From contig CALVDO010000002.1 of assembly GCA_944326355.1 (NCBI GenBank), forward strand, positions 124,001-188,000: 64,000 nt of DNA. Reading direction: 5' to 3'. Positions 10,057 to 18,229 of this stretch are shown in pieces. Under the pieces are notes generated by a model. It saw only the letters and a list, made by a program, of their open reading frames with translations, was not told the DNA's origin and did not search any database. Source of the stretch: an uncultured Bacteroidales bacterium. GTDB taxonomy: Bacteria; Bacteroidota; Bacteroidia; Bacteroidales; UBA932. Every line of letters begins with the position of its first letter. Position 1 is the stretch's first letter. Made by a program: the position numbers and the translations under genes.

Positions 10057-10277
10057 GTTGACAAACGATTGAAAAGTGTTGAAAAAACGTTGACAAACCT
10101 ATGGAAAAAAAGTGAAAAATAAATTATGCGAATGCGGACAATCGGTATATATGCAGACGGAATCCGAAATTCAAAGTCATTCCCGAAAAAGTTGAAAACG
10201 ACTTCCCGATACTGTTCTCAACAATGAGGTATAATTATAACCAACTGAAAAACAATATATTATATATCTTATCAACA
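10033..10277. other. AT-rich intergenic region with DnaA-box-like 9-mers; candidate replication origin
   Basis: Nine-mers of the form TTNTCAACA recur: on the minus strand at 10045-10053, 10056-10064 and 10077-10085, with a one-base variant at 10088-10096; on the plus strand at 10215-10223 (TTCTCAACA) and 10269-10277 (TTATCAACA). Start-to-start spacings in the left cluster are 11, 21 and 11 bp, close to whole helical turns. The left cluster is itself two copies of a 32-bp unit (10045-10076 and 10077-10108). A very AT-rich tract lies at 10225-10300. The six genes to the left all run leftward and the next four to the right all run rightward. TTATCAACA differs by one base from the E. coli DnaA box. 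Function is inferred. Confidence 0.45.
10094..10101 (-). promoter_or_regulatory. Candidate -7 box for mfd
   Basis: The minus strand reads TAGGTTTG, matching TAnnTTTG, 37 nt before the first mfd ATG and overlapping the end of the DnaA-box-like array. No clear -33 element is seen. Confidence 0.4.
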
Positions 10278-10322
10278 TATTAACACTGATAATAACAACA
10301 TAAATTCCTTTTTAAAAAGAAT

Positions 10323-10366
10323 TATATTTGCATTTGTTAATGATGATGTCGCCGCCGCGTGGCGGC
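10323..10366 (+). promoter_or_regulatory. Candidate ruvB promoter (-7 box) and leader hairpin
   Basis: TATATTTG at 10323-10330 matches the Bacteroidota -7 box exactly, which would start transcription near 10335. The leader then contains a short GC hairpin, GCCGCC (10351-10356) with GGCGGC (10361-10366), followed by TTTAAT. This leader makes the ATG at 10385 a better ruvB start than upstream in-frame codons. Confidence 0.5.
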
Positions 10367-10384
10367 TTTAATCTGTACGGAAAC

Positions 10385-11413
10385 ATGAACGGACATTTCG
10401 ACCCCCATGACGTCAACTCGGACAAAGATAAGGATTTTGACGGAATCATAAGGCCGCAGGGACTTGGCGAGTTTTCGGGCCAGGACAAGACGGTGGACAA
10501 TCTCAAGGTTTTCATCAAGGCCGCCAAGATGAGAGGAGAATCCCTTGACCATGTTCTCTTTCATGGCCCTCCGGGGCTGGGCAAGACGACCCTCGCGCAC
10601 ATCATAGCGAATGAGCTCGGCGTGAACATGAAAGTCACTTCAGGTCCGGTGCTGGACAAGCCGGGAGATCTTGCCGGCCTTCTCACCTCTCTTGAGGAGG
10701 GGGACGTTCTCTTCATCGATGAGATACACCGGCTTCCGCCCGAGGTGGAGGAATACCTCTATTCCGCGATGGAGGACTTCGTCATAGACATAATGATAGA
10801 CAAGGGGCCGGGCGCCCGCAGCGTGCGCATCTCGCTCAATCCTTTCACTCTCGTCGGCGCCACCACCAGAAGCGGCCTGCTTACTTCTCCTCTCAGGGCG
10901 AGATTCGGCATCACCTGTGCCCTTGAATACTACGACACGACTACCCTCATGGGCATAGTCCGCCGCAGCGCCTCTATATTAAAGGTGGATATCGCTGACG
11001 ATGCGGCAATGGAGATAGCCCTCAGGAGCCGGGGGACTCCGCGAATCGCCAACTCGCTGCTGAGGAGAGTGAGGGACTTCGCGCAGGTCATGGGAGACGG
11101 ACGCATAGACCTGTCTATCTCCAAATACGCCCTTGACGCGCTCAACATAGACAAGAGGGGGCTTGACGCCGTCGACAACAGGATTCTCAGGACCATCATC
11201 ACTCGCTTCAACGGCGGCCCGGTAGGGGCAAACACCATAGCAACGGCGATAGGGGAGGATCAGGGCACTCTCGAGGAGGTCTACGAGCCTTTTCTTATAA
11301 AGGAAGGGTTCATAGTACGGACTCCGCGAGGAAGAGAGGCTACCTCTCTTGCATATTCACACCTCGGCTTTGAGCGTGCAGGCGGGGCAGACGTCGACCC
11401 TACGCTCTTCTGA
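10385..11413 (+). CDS. ruvB: Holliday junction branch-migration helicase RuvB
   Basis: A 342-residue AAA+ motor that drives Holliday junction migration with RuvA, whose gene is at 21248-21835. Walker [10 protein letters not shown], Walker [10 protein letters not shown], sensor GATTRSG and the arginine-finger segment PLRARFG are all present, followed by the winged-helix C-terminus with TPRGREAT. Homologous Bacteroidales proteins start shortly before the conserved RP..L..FSGQD segment, which supports ATG 10385. The frame extends upstream to 10328, but that would place codons in the predicted leader. It is followed after 9 bp by the amidase gene. Confidence 0.95.
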   Translation: MNGHFDPHDVNSDKDKDFDGIIRPQGLGEFSGQDKTVDNLKVFIKAAKMRGESLDHVLFHGPPGLGKTTLAHIIANELGVNMKVTSGPVLDKPGDLAGLLTSLEEGDVLFIDEIHRLPPEVEEYLYSAMEDFVIDIMIDKGPGARSVRISLNPFTLVGATTRSGLLTSPLRARFGITCALEYYDTTTLMGIVRRSASILKVDIADDAAMEIALRSRGTPRIANSLLRRVRDFAQVMGDGRIDLSISKYALDALNIDKRGLDAVDNRILRTIITRFNGGPVGANTIATAIGEDQGTLEEVYEPFLIKEGFIVRTPRGREATSLAYSHLGFERAGGADVDPTLF

Positions 11414-11422
11414 CGGCTCGTT

Positions 11423-12715
11423 ATGAATCAGAAGTCGTTACTTGCGGCGCCCTTCGCGCCGTTTCTCCTTGTGCTGGCTCTGCTCTGTGCATCTTTATAC
11501 AGGGCTGACGCCTGCACGGCCGTAATCATCTCCGGACGGCTCACGGAGGACGGCAGGCCGATTCTGTGGAAGCATCGCGACACCGACAGCCTCGACAACA
11601 GCCTGAGACATTTCTCCGGAGAGAAGTATTCCTTCGTGGGGCTCGTCAACTCTTCCTCTGCAGGTGGTGAAGTGTGGGCCGGCATCAACACGGCGGGATT
11701 CGCTGTCGTCAATACGGCCTCATACTGCCTGAAGAACGACGATGTGCCTCGCTCTGAGATGGACCGGGAGGGGATTCTCATGTACCGCGCCCTTGAGATA
11801 TGCTCAAGCCTCGAGGATTTCGAGACATTTCTCGACACCCTGTCCCGTCCGATGGGCGTGGAGGCCAATTTCGGCTGCATAGACGCTCACGGCGGAGCGG
11901 CATGGTACGAGACCGGCAACACCTCTTATCATAAGATAGATGTGAACGCCTGCGACGACGGATTTTTTGTTGTGACGAATTTTTCCGTCTCGGGAGAGCC
12001 GGCCAGATGGAAAGGCGTGGAGAGGTATCAGACGGCCTATGCCATCTTCAGCGAGATGAACGAGGGGGGCTTCCTTGCGGGCATCCATCCGCTTGACATC
12101 ATCGACAGCCTCTCCCGCTCCTACCGGCACGAAGTCCTCGGCATAGACCTCACGCGAGACGCTGAGGAATTTCTTTCCCGCACGAACGGCCTGGCGGTAG
12201 ACCAGGACTTCATCCCCCGCCGCTCCACCTCGGCTTCCGTCGTGATAAGAGGCGTGCGTGACGGTGAAGATCCGTCCCATGCGGTGGTCTGGGCTGCTCT
12301 CGGCTATCCCGCCGTAGCAGTGACCGTGCCTGTCCCGGTGTCAGATGAGCCTCATCTGCCTTCAGCTCTCAGCAGTTTCCCTGTCTCAGACCTCACTTCC
12401 TTCTGCGGCCTTGCCGCTCATCTGAAGTCCGGATTCGTGTTTCCGGGCTGCGTCAGCAACGCCGGAAGCTATGTCCGTCTTACCTATGTCCTCGGCGGCA
12501 CCGGATGGGCCCGGTCCACATTGGCCTGCTGCCGTGAGGCCGAGCGGACGATCTGTGCCGGATTTGAGAAGATATACGCCGACTTCGTATCCGGGGTCAT
12601 TTCCCGTGAGGAGTATCTGCGGCGGTACGACTCTGTTTCGGAGGGATTTTTCAGGATATATGAGCAATCATTTGAGGATTATATACATTGGAAAGGCCCT
12701 CTGCAGGCAAGATGA
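11423..12715 (+). CDS. Secreted Ntn-hydrolase, C45/acyl-transferase-like
   Basis: A 430-residue protein with a signal peptide whose cleavage would expose cysteine in ADAC-TAVIISG (Cys31). This is the N-terminal nucleophile arrangement of the linear amide C-N hydrolase group (choloylglycine hydrolase, penicillin acyltransferase, peptidase C45). Further family-like segments are GRPILWKHRDTD, WAGINTAGFAVVNTASY, and the later NFGCIDAHGGAAWYET. The natural substrate cannot be told from sequence; bile-salt hydrolase activity should not be assumed. It lies 9 bp after ruvB and 79 bp before sdhA, in the slot where a succinate dehydrogenase cytochrome b gene would often be found. Confidence 0.75.
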   Translation: MNQKSLLAAPFAPFLLVLALLCASLYRADACTAVIISGRLTEDGRPILWKHRDTDSLDNSLRHFSGEKYSFVGLVNSSSAGGEVWAGINTAGFAVVNTASYCLKNDDVPRSEMDREGILMYRALEICSSLEDFETFLDTLSRPMGVEANFGCIDAHGGAAWYETGNTSYHKIDVNACDDGFFVVTNFSVSGEPARWKGVERYQTAYAIFSEMNEGGFLAGIHPLDIIDSLSRSYRHEVLGIDLTRDAEEFLSRTNGLAVDQDFIPRRSTSASVVIRGVRDGEDPSHAVVWAALGYPAVAVTVPVPVSDEPHLPSALSSFPVSDLTSFCGLAAHLKSGFVFPGCVSNAGSYVRLTYVLGGTGWARSTLACCREAERTICAGFEKIYADFVSGVISREEYLRRYDSVSEGFFRIYEQSFEDYIHWKGPLQAR

Positions 12716-12729
12716 CATTGATGTTGTTT

Positions 12730-12767
12730 GAATTAATTGTTAATTCGAGCAAAAATCATTAAAATTG
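12730..12767 (+). promoter_or_regulatory. Candidate sdhAB promoter with overlapping palindromic operator
   Basis: A perfect dyad GAATTAA (12730-12736), TTG, TTAATTC (12740-12746) has the -33-like TTG at its centre. Twenty bases later TAAAATTG (12760-12767) matches the -7 box at 5 of the 6 defined positions. A dimeric repressor or activator binding the dyad would control the -33 region directly. ATG of sdhA follows at 12795. Confidence 0.45.
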
Positions 12768-12794
12768 TGCCGAAATTTCAATAATCGATATACA

Positions 12795-14741
12795 ATGGCC
12801 GAAAAATTAATTTCCAAGATTCCTGAGGGTCCTTTGTCCGAGAAATGGACAAAGCATAAATCTCAGCTTCGCGTTGTCAACCCCGGCAACAAGAGGAAAC
12901 TCGAGATCATCGTCATCGGAACCGGACTCGGAGGCGCGTCTGCAGCTGCTTCTCTCGGAGAACTCGGTTATAACGTAAAGATCTTCTGCATCAGCGATTC
13001 ACCTCGCCGCGCGCATTCGATCGCGGCTCAGGGCGGAATCAATGCCGCAAAGAACTATCAGAACGACAATGACTCGGTCTACCGTCTCTTCTATGAGACC
13101 ATCAAGGGCGGTGACTACCGCAGCCGTGAGGCAAATGTCTACCGTCTTGCCGAGGTCAGCGGCAACATCATCGACCAGTGTGTAGCTCAGGGAGTTCCGT
13201 TTGCTCGCGAGTATGGCGGACTTCTTTCCAACCGCTCTTTCGGCGGTGCTCAGGTGAGCCGCACCTTCTATGCCAGAGGCCAGACAGGTCAGCAGCTTCT
13301 TCTCGGCGCATACGCTGCGCTCAACCGTCAAATAGCCGCCGGTACGGTGAAGAGCTATCCGCGTCATGAGATGCTTGATCTCGTTCTGATCAACGGTGAG
13401 GCCAAAGGTATTATCGCCAGGAATCTTGTTACCGGAGAAATAGAGAGATTCGGTGCACACGCCGTCGTGATAGCGTCAGGCGGATACGGCAATACATACT
13501 TCCTCTCGACCAATGCGATGAACAGCAACGGTTCAGCCGCATGGCAGTGCTACAAGAAGGGAGCGTTCTTCGCCAATCCTTGCTTCGCGCAGATCCACCC
13601 TACCTGTATTCCGGTACACGGAGATCAGCAGTCGAAGCTGACCCTCATGTCGGAGTCTCTGAGAAACGACGGCCGCATCTGGGTTCCTAAGAAGAAGGAG
13701 GACGTGGAGAAGCTCCGCAAGAAGCAGATCAAGCCTTCGGACATCGCAGAGGAGGACAGGGACTACTATCTCGAGCGCCGTTATCCTGCGTTCGGTAACC
13801 TCGTTCCCCGTGACGTGGCTTCCCGCGCAGCGAAGGAGAGATGCGACGCCGGCTTCGGTGTCAACGAGACCGGACTCGCCGTGTTCCTTGACTTCAGCAC
13901 GGCCATTAAGAGGCTCGGAGAGGACAAGATCCGCGAGAGATACGGAAACCTTTTCCAGATGTATGAGAAGATCACGGCGACAAACCCATACAAGGAGCCG
14001 ATGATGATCTATCCGGCCATCCACTATACGATGGGAGGTATCTGGGTGGACTACAACCTCCAGACCACCATTCCGGGCCTGTACGCCATCGGTGAGGCCA
14101 ACTTCAGCGACCACGGCGGAAACCGTCTCGGAGCTTCAGCCCTCATGCAGGGTCTTGCTGACGGATACTTCATCCTTCCGTACACCATCGGCGACTATCT
14201 TGCAAGCCAGATACTCAAGCCGAAGACTGACACCAGCGCACCTGAGTTTGACGAGGCTGAGAAGGCTGTCAGAGCAAAGATCGACAAGCTCATGTCCATC
14301 AAGGGCAAACACACAGTTGACGAGATTCACAAGAAGCTCGGACACATCATGTGGGAGTATGTAGGAATGGCCCGTAACGAGGCAGGTCTCAAGAAGGCTA
14401 TCACCCTCATTCAGGACCTCAGAAAGGAGTTCTGGTCAGACGTCTATGTCGCAGGCGACAAGGACAACTTCAACCAGGAGCTTGAAAAGGCGCTCAGACT
14501 TGCCGACTTCCTTGAGATCGGCGAGCTTATGGCGCGCGACGCCCTGCACCGCAATGAGTCCTGCGGAGGACATTTCCGCGAGGAGATGCAGACTGAGGAC
14601 GGAGAGACCAAGCGTGACGACGAGAACTTCATGTACGTCGCAGCATGGGAGTACAAGGGCGAAGGCAAAGAGCCTGAGCTTCACAAGGAGCCTCTCGTCT
14701 ATGAGAACATTAAGATAGCTACCAGAAACTATAAAGACTGA
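12795..14741 (+). CDS. sdhA: Succinate dehydrogenase/fumarate reductase flavoprotein subunit
   Basis: A 648-residue FAD subunit that interconverts succinate and fumarate. The dinucleotide fold [19 protein letters not shown] is near residues 36-55, the FAD-attachment region is [15 protein letters not shown], and the active-site [10 protein letters not shown] and [19 protein letters not shown] follow. Its size fits the Bacteroidota/epsilon type. ATG 12795 is chosen because [14 protein letters not shown] is the usual start; a GTG 30 bp earlier is in frame. sdhB follows after 5 bp. No cytochrome b (sdhC/frdC) gene precedes it. Confidence 0.95.
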   Translation: MAEKLISKIPEGPLSEKWTKHKSQLRVVNPGNKRKLEIIVIGTGLGGASAAASLGELGYNVKIFCISDSPRRAHSIAAQGGINAAKNYQNDNDSVYRLFYETIKGGDYRSREANVYRLAEVSGNIIDQCVAQGVPFAREYGGLLSNRSFGGAQVSRTFYARGQTGQQLLLGAYAALNRQIAAGTVKSYPRHEMLDLVLINGEAKGIIARNLVTGEIERFGAHAVVIASGGYGNTYFLSTNAMNSNGSAAWQCYKKGAFFANPCFAQIHPTCIPVHGDQQSKLTLMSESLRNDGRIWVPKKKEDVEKLRKKQIKPSDIAEEDRDYYLERRYPAFGNLVPRDVASRAAKERCDAGFGVNETGLAVFLDFSTAIKRLGEDKIRERYGNLFQMYEKITATNPYKEPMMIYPAIHYTMGGIWVDYNLQTTIPGLYAIGEANFSDHGGNRLGASALMQGLADGYFILPYTIGDYLASQILKPKTDTSAPEFDEAEKAVRAKIDKLMSIKGKHTVDEIHKKLGHIMWEYVGMARNEAGLKKAITLIQDLRKEFWSDVYVAGDKDNFNQELEKALRLADFLEIGELMARDALHRNESCGGHFREEMQTEDGETKRDDENFMYVAAWEYKGEGKEPELHKEPLVYENIKIATRNYKD

Positions 14742-14746
14742 TTAAA

Positions 14747-15526
14747 ATGGATTTGACTTTGAAGGTATGGCGCCAGAAAAACGCCAAGACGAAAGGGCAT
14801 TTTGAGACTTATGAAGTCAAGAACATATCTCCTGACAGCTCATTTCTTGAAATGCTCGACATACTCAATGAGCAGCTCATCCATGATGGAATGGATCCGG
14901 TAGCTGTCGAGAAGGGATGTCAGAGCAGCGGTCCGGTGTCTTTCGACCATGACTGCCGCGAGGGCATCTGCGGAGCATGTTCACTTTATATAAACGGCCG
15001 TGCTCACGGACCAGATGATGAGGTCACCACCTGTCAGCTGCACATGCGCAAGTTCAAGGATGGAGACACCATCACCATTGAGCCGTGGAGAAGCAGCGGA
15101 TTCCCTGTGATTAAGGACCTTGTCGTTGACCGTCAGGCATTTGACAAGATTCTTCAGGCAGGAGGATTCATCTCCGTCAACACAGGCGGTGTTCCGGACG
15201 GAAATGTGATTCCTATTTCTCACGAGACTGCTGAGGAGAGCATGGACGGTGCTGCCTGCATCGGATGCGGAGCCTGCGTGGCAACCTGCAAGAACGGTTC
15301 TGCAATGCTTTTCGTCGCTGCCCGCGTCAGCTCGCTCGCACTCCTTCCGCAGGGAAAGGTCGAGGCCGCAAAGCGTGCAAAGGCAATGGTTGCGAAGATG
15401 GACGAGCTCGGATTCGGCGCCTGCACCAACACCCGCGCCTGCGAGATGGAATGTCCTAAGCACGTGACTGTTTCGCACATCGCGCGTCTCAATAGAGAGT
15501 TCATTTCGGCTAAGTTCAAGGAGTAG
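14747..15526 (+). CDS. sdhB: Succinate dehydrogenase/fumarate reductase iron-sulfur subunit
   Basis: A 259-residue electron-transfer subunit. The [2Fe-2S] ligands are in [19 protein letters not shown] and the later TTCQLHM. The two other clusters are carried by [17 protein letters not shown] and [15 protein letters not shown]. It passes electrons between the flavin of SdhA and a membrane quinone site. Immediately downstream is a strong terminator, so the operon as seen is sdhAB only, and the membrane anchor must be encoded elsewhere. Confidence 0.95.
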   Translation: MDLTLKVWRQKNAKTKGHFETYEVKNISPDSSFLEMLDILNEQLIHDGMDPVAVEKGCQSSGPVSFDHDCREGICGACSLYINGRAHGPDDEVTTCQLHMRKFKDGDTITIEPWRSSGFPVIKDLVVDRQAFDKILQAGGFISVNTGGVPDGNVIPISHETAEESMDGAACIGCGACVATCKNGSAMLFVAARVSSLALLPQGKVEAAKRAKAMVAKMDELGFGACTNTRACEMECPKHVTVSHIARLNREFISAKFKE

Positions 15527-15570
15527 TACGCTGCCGGATTTCCGGTTAGGAACTTACGAATAGCATAATG

Positions 15571-15607
15571 AAATGCCACTGATACAGCTGTGTCAGTGGC
15601 ATTTTTT
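15571..15607 (+). terminator. sdhAB terminator
   Basis: A 12-bp perfect stem (15571-15582 with 15593-15604), 10-nt loop, and a T-rich tract that begins inside the right arm and ends TTTTTTCTT. Confidence 0.9.
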
Positions 15608-15641
15608 CTTACTTCAGGCTGTTCTCGGCCTCGTTTTCCGG

Positions 15642-15703
15642 ACTTATCTGAGAAAATTGTTCCTTATCTGAGAATTAATCGTTCTTTACCAGAGAAAATT
15701 GTT
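15642..15703 (-). repeat. Three tandem degenerate copies of the hflX 3' end
   Basis: Contiguous units of 20-22 bp at 15684-15703 (the real hflX end, encoding NNFLW and stop), 15662-15683 and 15642-15661. On the minus strand they share AACAATTTTCTC or AATTCTC followed by a stop-like TAAG. It looks like slippage duplication across a stop codon. Confidence 0.75.
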
Positions 15704-16870
15704 GAACGGATAGCGTCCCGCGTGGATTTCAGCCACCATCTTGTACAGATCCGAGCGCAGTTTGTCGATGCCGGTCCTGTTCTTTGCCGAAATGAAGATG
15801 CACGGAGTGTTCTCCTTCGCTATCCAGCTTCTCTTGAACTCCTCAAGCGTGTAGTTTTCCTGCTTTTTAGGCTCTAATGAGAACTCGTCATACTCCTCAT
15901 ATCTGTAGGCGTCTATTTTGTTGAATACGACGAAAATCGGCTTGTTTATGGCGTTTATGTCCCTGAGGGTTTCCTCCACGACCTTTATCTGCTCCACGAA
16001 GTTCGGATGAGAAATATCCACAACGTGCATGAGGATATCCGCCTCACGCACCTCGTCAAGCGTGCTCTTGAATGCCTCTACAAGCTGAGTAGGAAGCTTC
16101 CTGATGAAGCCCACGGTGTCGCTAAGCAGGAAAGGTACATTCTCGATCACGACTTTTCTAACCGTCGTGTCGAGCGTCGCGAAGAGCTTGTTTTCGGCGA
16201 ACACGTCGCTTTTGGCCAGTAGATTCATCAGAGTGCTCTTGCCAACATTGGTATATCCGACGAGTGAAATCCTCACGAGTGAACCCCTGTTGCCTCTTTG
16301 GGATGCCATCTGCCTGTCGATCTTCTTAAGCTGCTCCTTAAGCCTCGCGATCTTGTCCTGGATTATCCTTCGGTCCGTCTCTATCTGCGTCTCTCCCGGA
16401 CCTCTCATTCCTATTCCTCCCTTCTGTCTCTCAAGATGCGTCCACAGACCGGCAAGTCTCGGCAGCAGGTATTGATACTGAGCAAGTTCCACCTGTGTCT
16501 TTGCATATGCAGTCTTTGCCCTCTGCGCGAATATGTCGAGAATCAGACTTGTGCGGTCAAGGATTCGACACTTGAGCTCGCGTTCGATGTTGCGCTGCTG
16601 GGTAGGGGAGAGCTCGTCATCGAATATCACCACATCGATCTCGTTCTCCTCTATGAAATCCTTTATCTCCTGAAGCTTTCCGCTTCTTATATAGGTTCTG
16701 CTGTCCGGCTTGTCGACTTTCTGTATGAACCTTTTTTTGCCTTCGGCGCCGGCCGTCTCGGCCAGAAATTCAAGCTCGTCGAGGTATTCCATCACCTGCC
16801 GCTCGTCGTCGTTCTGTTTTATTACACCGACGAATACGGCCTTTTCTCTCTCTATTTCCTTAATATCCAT
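15686..16870 (-). CDS. hflX: Ribosome-associated GTPase HflX
   Basis: A 394-residue GTPase that splits stalled 70S ribosomes, particularly under heat stress. The N-terminal HflX domain includes TYIRSGKLQEI and FDDELSPTQQRNIE, then the glycine-rich GGIGMRGPGETQIETDRR. The G domain shows G1 GYTNVGKST near residue 205, G3 DTVGF, and G4 NKID near residue 315. The chain ends in NNFLW, and that short end is duplicated downstream. It is transcribed toward sdhB and sits downstream of tonB, separated by a terminator, so it likely has its own promoter. Confidence 0.95.
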   Translation of the reverse strand: MDIKEIEREKAVFVGVIKQNDDERQVMEYLDELEFLAETAGAEGKKRFIQKVDKPDSRTYIRSGKLQEIKDFIEENEIDVVIFDDELSPTQQRNIERELKCRILDRTSLILDIFAQRAKTAYAKTQVELAQYQYLLPRLAGLWTHLERQKGGIGMRGPGETQIETDRRIIQDKIARLKEQLKKIDRQMASQRGNRGSLVRISLVGYTNVGKSTLMNLLAKSDVFAENKLFATLDTTVRKVVIENVPFLLSDTVGFIRKLPTQLVEAFKSTLDEVREADILMHVVDISHPNFVEQIKVVEETLRDINAINKPIFVVFNKIDAYRYEEYDEFSLEPKKQENYTLEEFKRSWIAKENTPCIFISAKNRTGIDKLRSDLYKMVAEIHAGRYPFNNFLW

Positions 16871-16914
16871 TTATTTTACCGGAGTTAGTGCTTCATCTGC
16901 CGCTTCATGCGGCC

Positions 16915-16961
16915 TCAAAAAAAAGATGGTGACTCAAAATCTTCTTTTCGGTCACCATCTT
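16915..16961 (-). terminator. tonB terminator
   Basis: An 11-bp stem AAGATGGTGAC (16923-16933) pairs with GTCACCATCTT (16951-16961). Read on the minus strand it is followed by eight U. It ends the tonB transcript before hflX. Confidence 0.9.
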
Positions 16962-16985
16962 CTTAAGTCTGTCAGAGAAGAGCCT

Positions 16986-17678
16986 CTATCTCAGCTGGAA
17001 GATCACTGGGAACGTGTAAGTCACTTTCACTGCGCGGTCTCTCTGTTTTCCAGGAGTCCACTTAGGTGACATTGACACCACTCTCACGGCCTCTCTGTCG
17101 AGGGAAGGATCGACTCCGCGGAGCACCTTCACATTGCTTACCGTACCGTCTGTGTTCACCGTGAACTGGAGGGTGACACGTCCTGACACTCCGTTCTCCT
17201 TAGCGATCTCAGGATATTCGAGTCTCTCGTTCACCCACTTTGAGAATGCGTTGGCGTCACCGCCCATGAAAGAAGGCTTCTCTTCAACGAGCTGGAAAGG
17301 AATCGCCTCCTCTTCAACGACCTCTTCCTCCACATTTTCAACGTAGTCCATGATCTCAACGCCCATGTTTGCGTCATCCTCGAGATTCACGAAGAGGTTG
17401 TCGTCAACCTGAATGTCGTCCTCGACGATGTCAATCTGGTCTGAGAGCACCGGAATGCTCGGAGCTGATGGTGGGGGAGGAGGAGTCTCCTGCGTGATCG
17501 GCACCATATCTTCCACTTCCACGACCTGCGCGGTCTCTTCAAGAACGGCTACCTGTTTCTCCTTGGTCGTCCACTCGAATGCGAAATAGACGAGCGTAAG
17601 CGAGAGGATGAGTCCGATTTCAAAGAAAAGCAGCTTCTTGTTTTCGAGATTGGCTTTTTCTGATTTCTTAACTTCCAT
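16986..17678 (-). CDS. tonB: Energy transducer TonB
   Basis: A 230-residue protein with the classic layout: a single N-terminal membrane anchor (residues 15-33, LLFFEIGLILSLTLVYFAF), a Pro-rich PPPPPSAPSIP and acidic periplasmic spacer, and a C-terminal TonB domain from about residue 140. Domain motifs are YPEIAKENGVSGRVTLQF and SPKWTPGKQRDRAVKVTYTF. It couples the proton-motive force to outer-membrane receptors such as the one beginning at the right end of this window. No exbB or exbD adjoins it. The acidic VEEEVVEEE stretch is typical of Bacteroidota TonB proteins. Confidence 0.93.
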   Translation of the reverse strand: MEVKKSEKANLENKKLLFFEIGLILSLTLVYFAFEWTTKEKQVAVLEETAQVVEVEDMVPITQETPPPPPSAPSIPVLSDQIDIVEDDIQVDDNLFVNLEDDANMGVEIMDYVENVEEEVVEEEAIPFQLVEEKPSFMGGDANAFSKWVNERLEYPEIAKENGVSGRVTLQFTVNTDGTVSNVKVLRGVDPSLDREAVRVVSMSPKWTPGKQRDRAVKVTYTFPVIFQLR

Positions 17679-17760
17679 ATTGCTTGTGTTTTATTTCCCA
17701 TTTTGCCCGGTAAAGTTAGAAATAATAATTTTTATTTCATAATTTTTTCCTCAGATGTTG

Positions 17761-17768
17761 TAGATTTG
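17761..17768 (+). promoter_or_regulatory. Candidate -7 box for ybeY
   Basis: TAGATTTG matches TAnnTTTG exactly, 15 nt before the ybeY ATG, so the leader would be very short. This supports ATG 17784 over upstream in-frame codons. Confidence 0.5.
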
Positions 17769-17783
17769 CGGAAAAATAACGAC

Positions 17784-18203
17784 ATGATAACCTTTCATTT
17801 TGAGGACACCAAATTTGAGTTCAAGCGTAAGGTCTTGACACGCAAATGGCTTAAGCTCGTTGCGGAGAGCGAGATCCGTCGCGTGGGGGACATAGCCGTG
17901 ATATTCTGCTCGGACAATTACATTCTCGACGTGAACCGCCGCTATCTTGAGCATGACTACTTCACCGACATCATCACCTTCGACTATTGTGAGGGTGACA
18001 GGCTTTCCGGCGACCTCTTTATAAGTGTAGACACCGTACGCGAAAATTCCGTAGAGTACGGGACCGACTTCGACGAGGAGCTTGACAGGGTCATCGTTCA
18101 CGGTGTGCTTCATCTTATAGGTTATGACGACCACACAGAGGAGGAGACTGCCCAGATGAGGGCCAAGGAAAATTACTACCTTTCACTGAAGGAACTCCTC
18201 TGA
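17784..18203 (+). CDS. ybeY: Endoribonuclease YbeY (16S rRNA maturation)
   Basis: A 139-residue single-domain metalloprotein. The zinc motif [12 protein letters not shown] near residues 110-121 matches the HxxxHxxGxxH family signature, and [10 protein letters not shown] is the other conserved block. It takes part in 16S rRNA 3'-end maturation and ribosome quality control. ATG 17784 gives the normal family length and follows a -7 box; a longer frame from 17703 would include intergenic sequence. mnmG begins 26 bp downstream. Confidence 0.93.
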   Translation: MITFHFEDTKFEFKRKVLTRKWLKLVAESEIRRVGDIAVIFCSDNYILDVNRRYLEHDYFTDIITFDYCEGDRLSGDLFISVDTVRENSVEYGTDFDEELDRVIVHGVLHLIGYDDHTEEETAQMRAKENYYLSLKELL

Positions 18204-18229
18204 TTTTATTGAGGGAGTTTTCGAAGAGT

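Noticed and set aside
10045..10108. Two 32-bp repeats considered as a CRISPR array
   Set aside because: Only two contiguous copies with no spacers, and no cas genes.
12765..12794. Upstream GTG start for sdhA
   Set aside because: It would overlap the predicted promoter and adds residues not seen in the family.
15647..15671. CTGAGA strings resembling the thiamine riboswitch signature
   Set aside because: They are part of the duplicated hflX 3' end, read in the wrong direction and with no aptamer around them.
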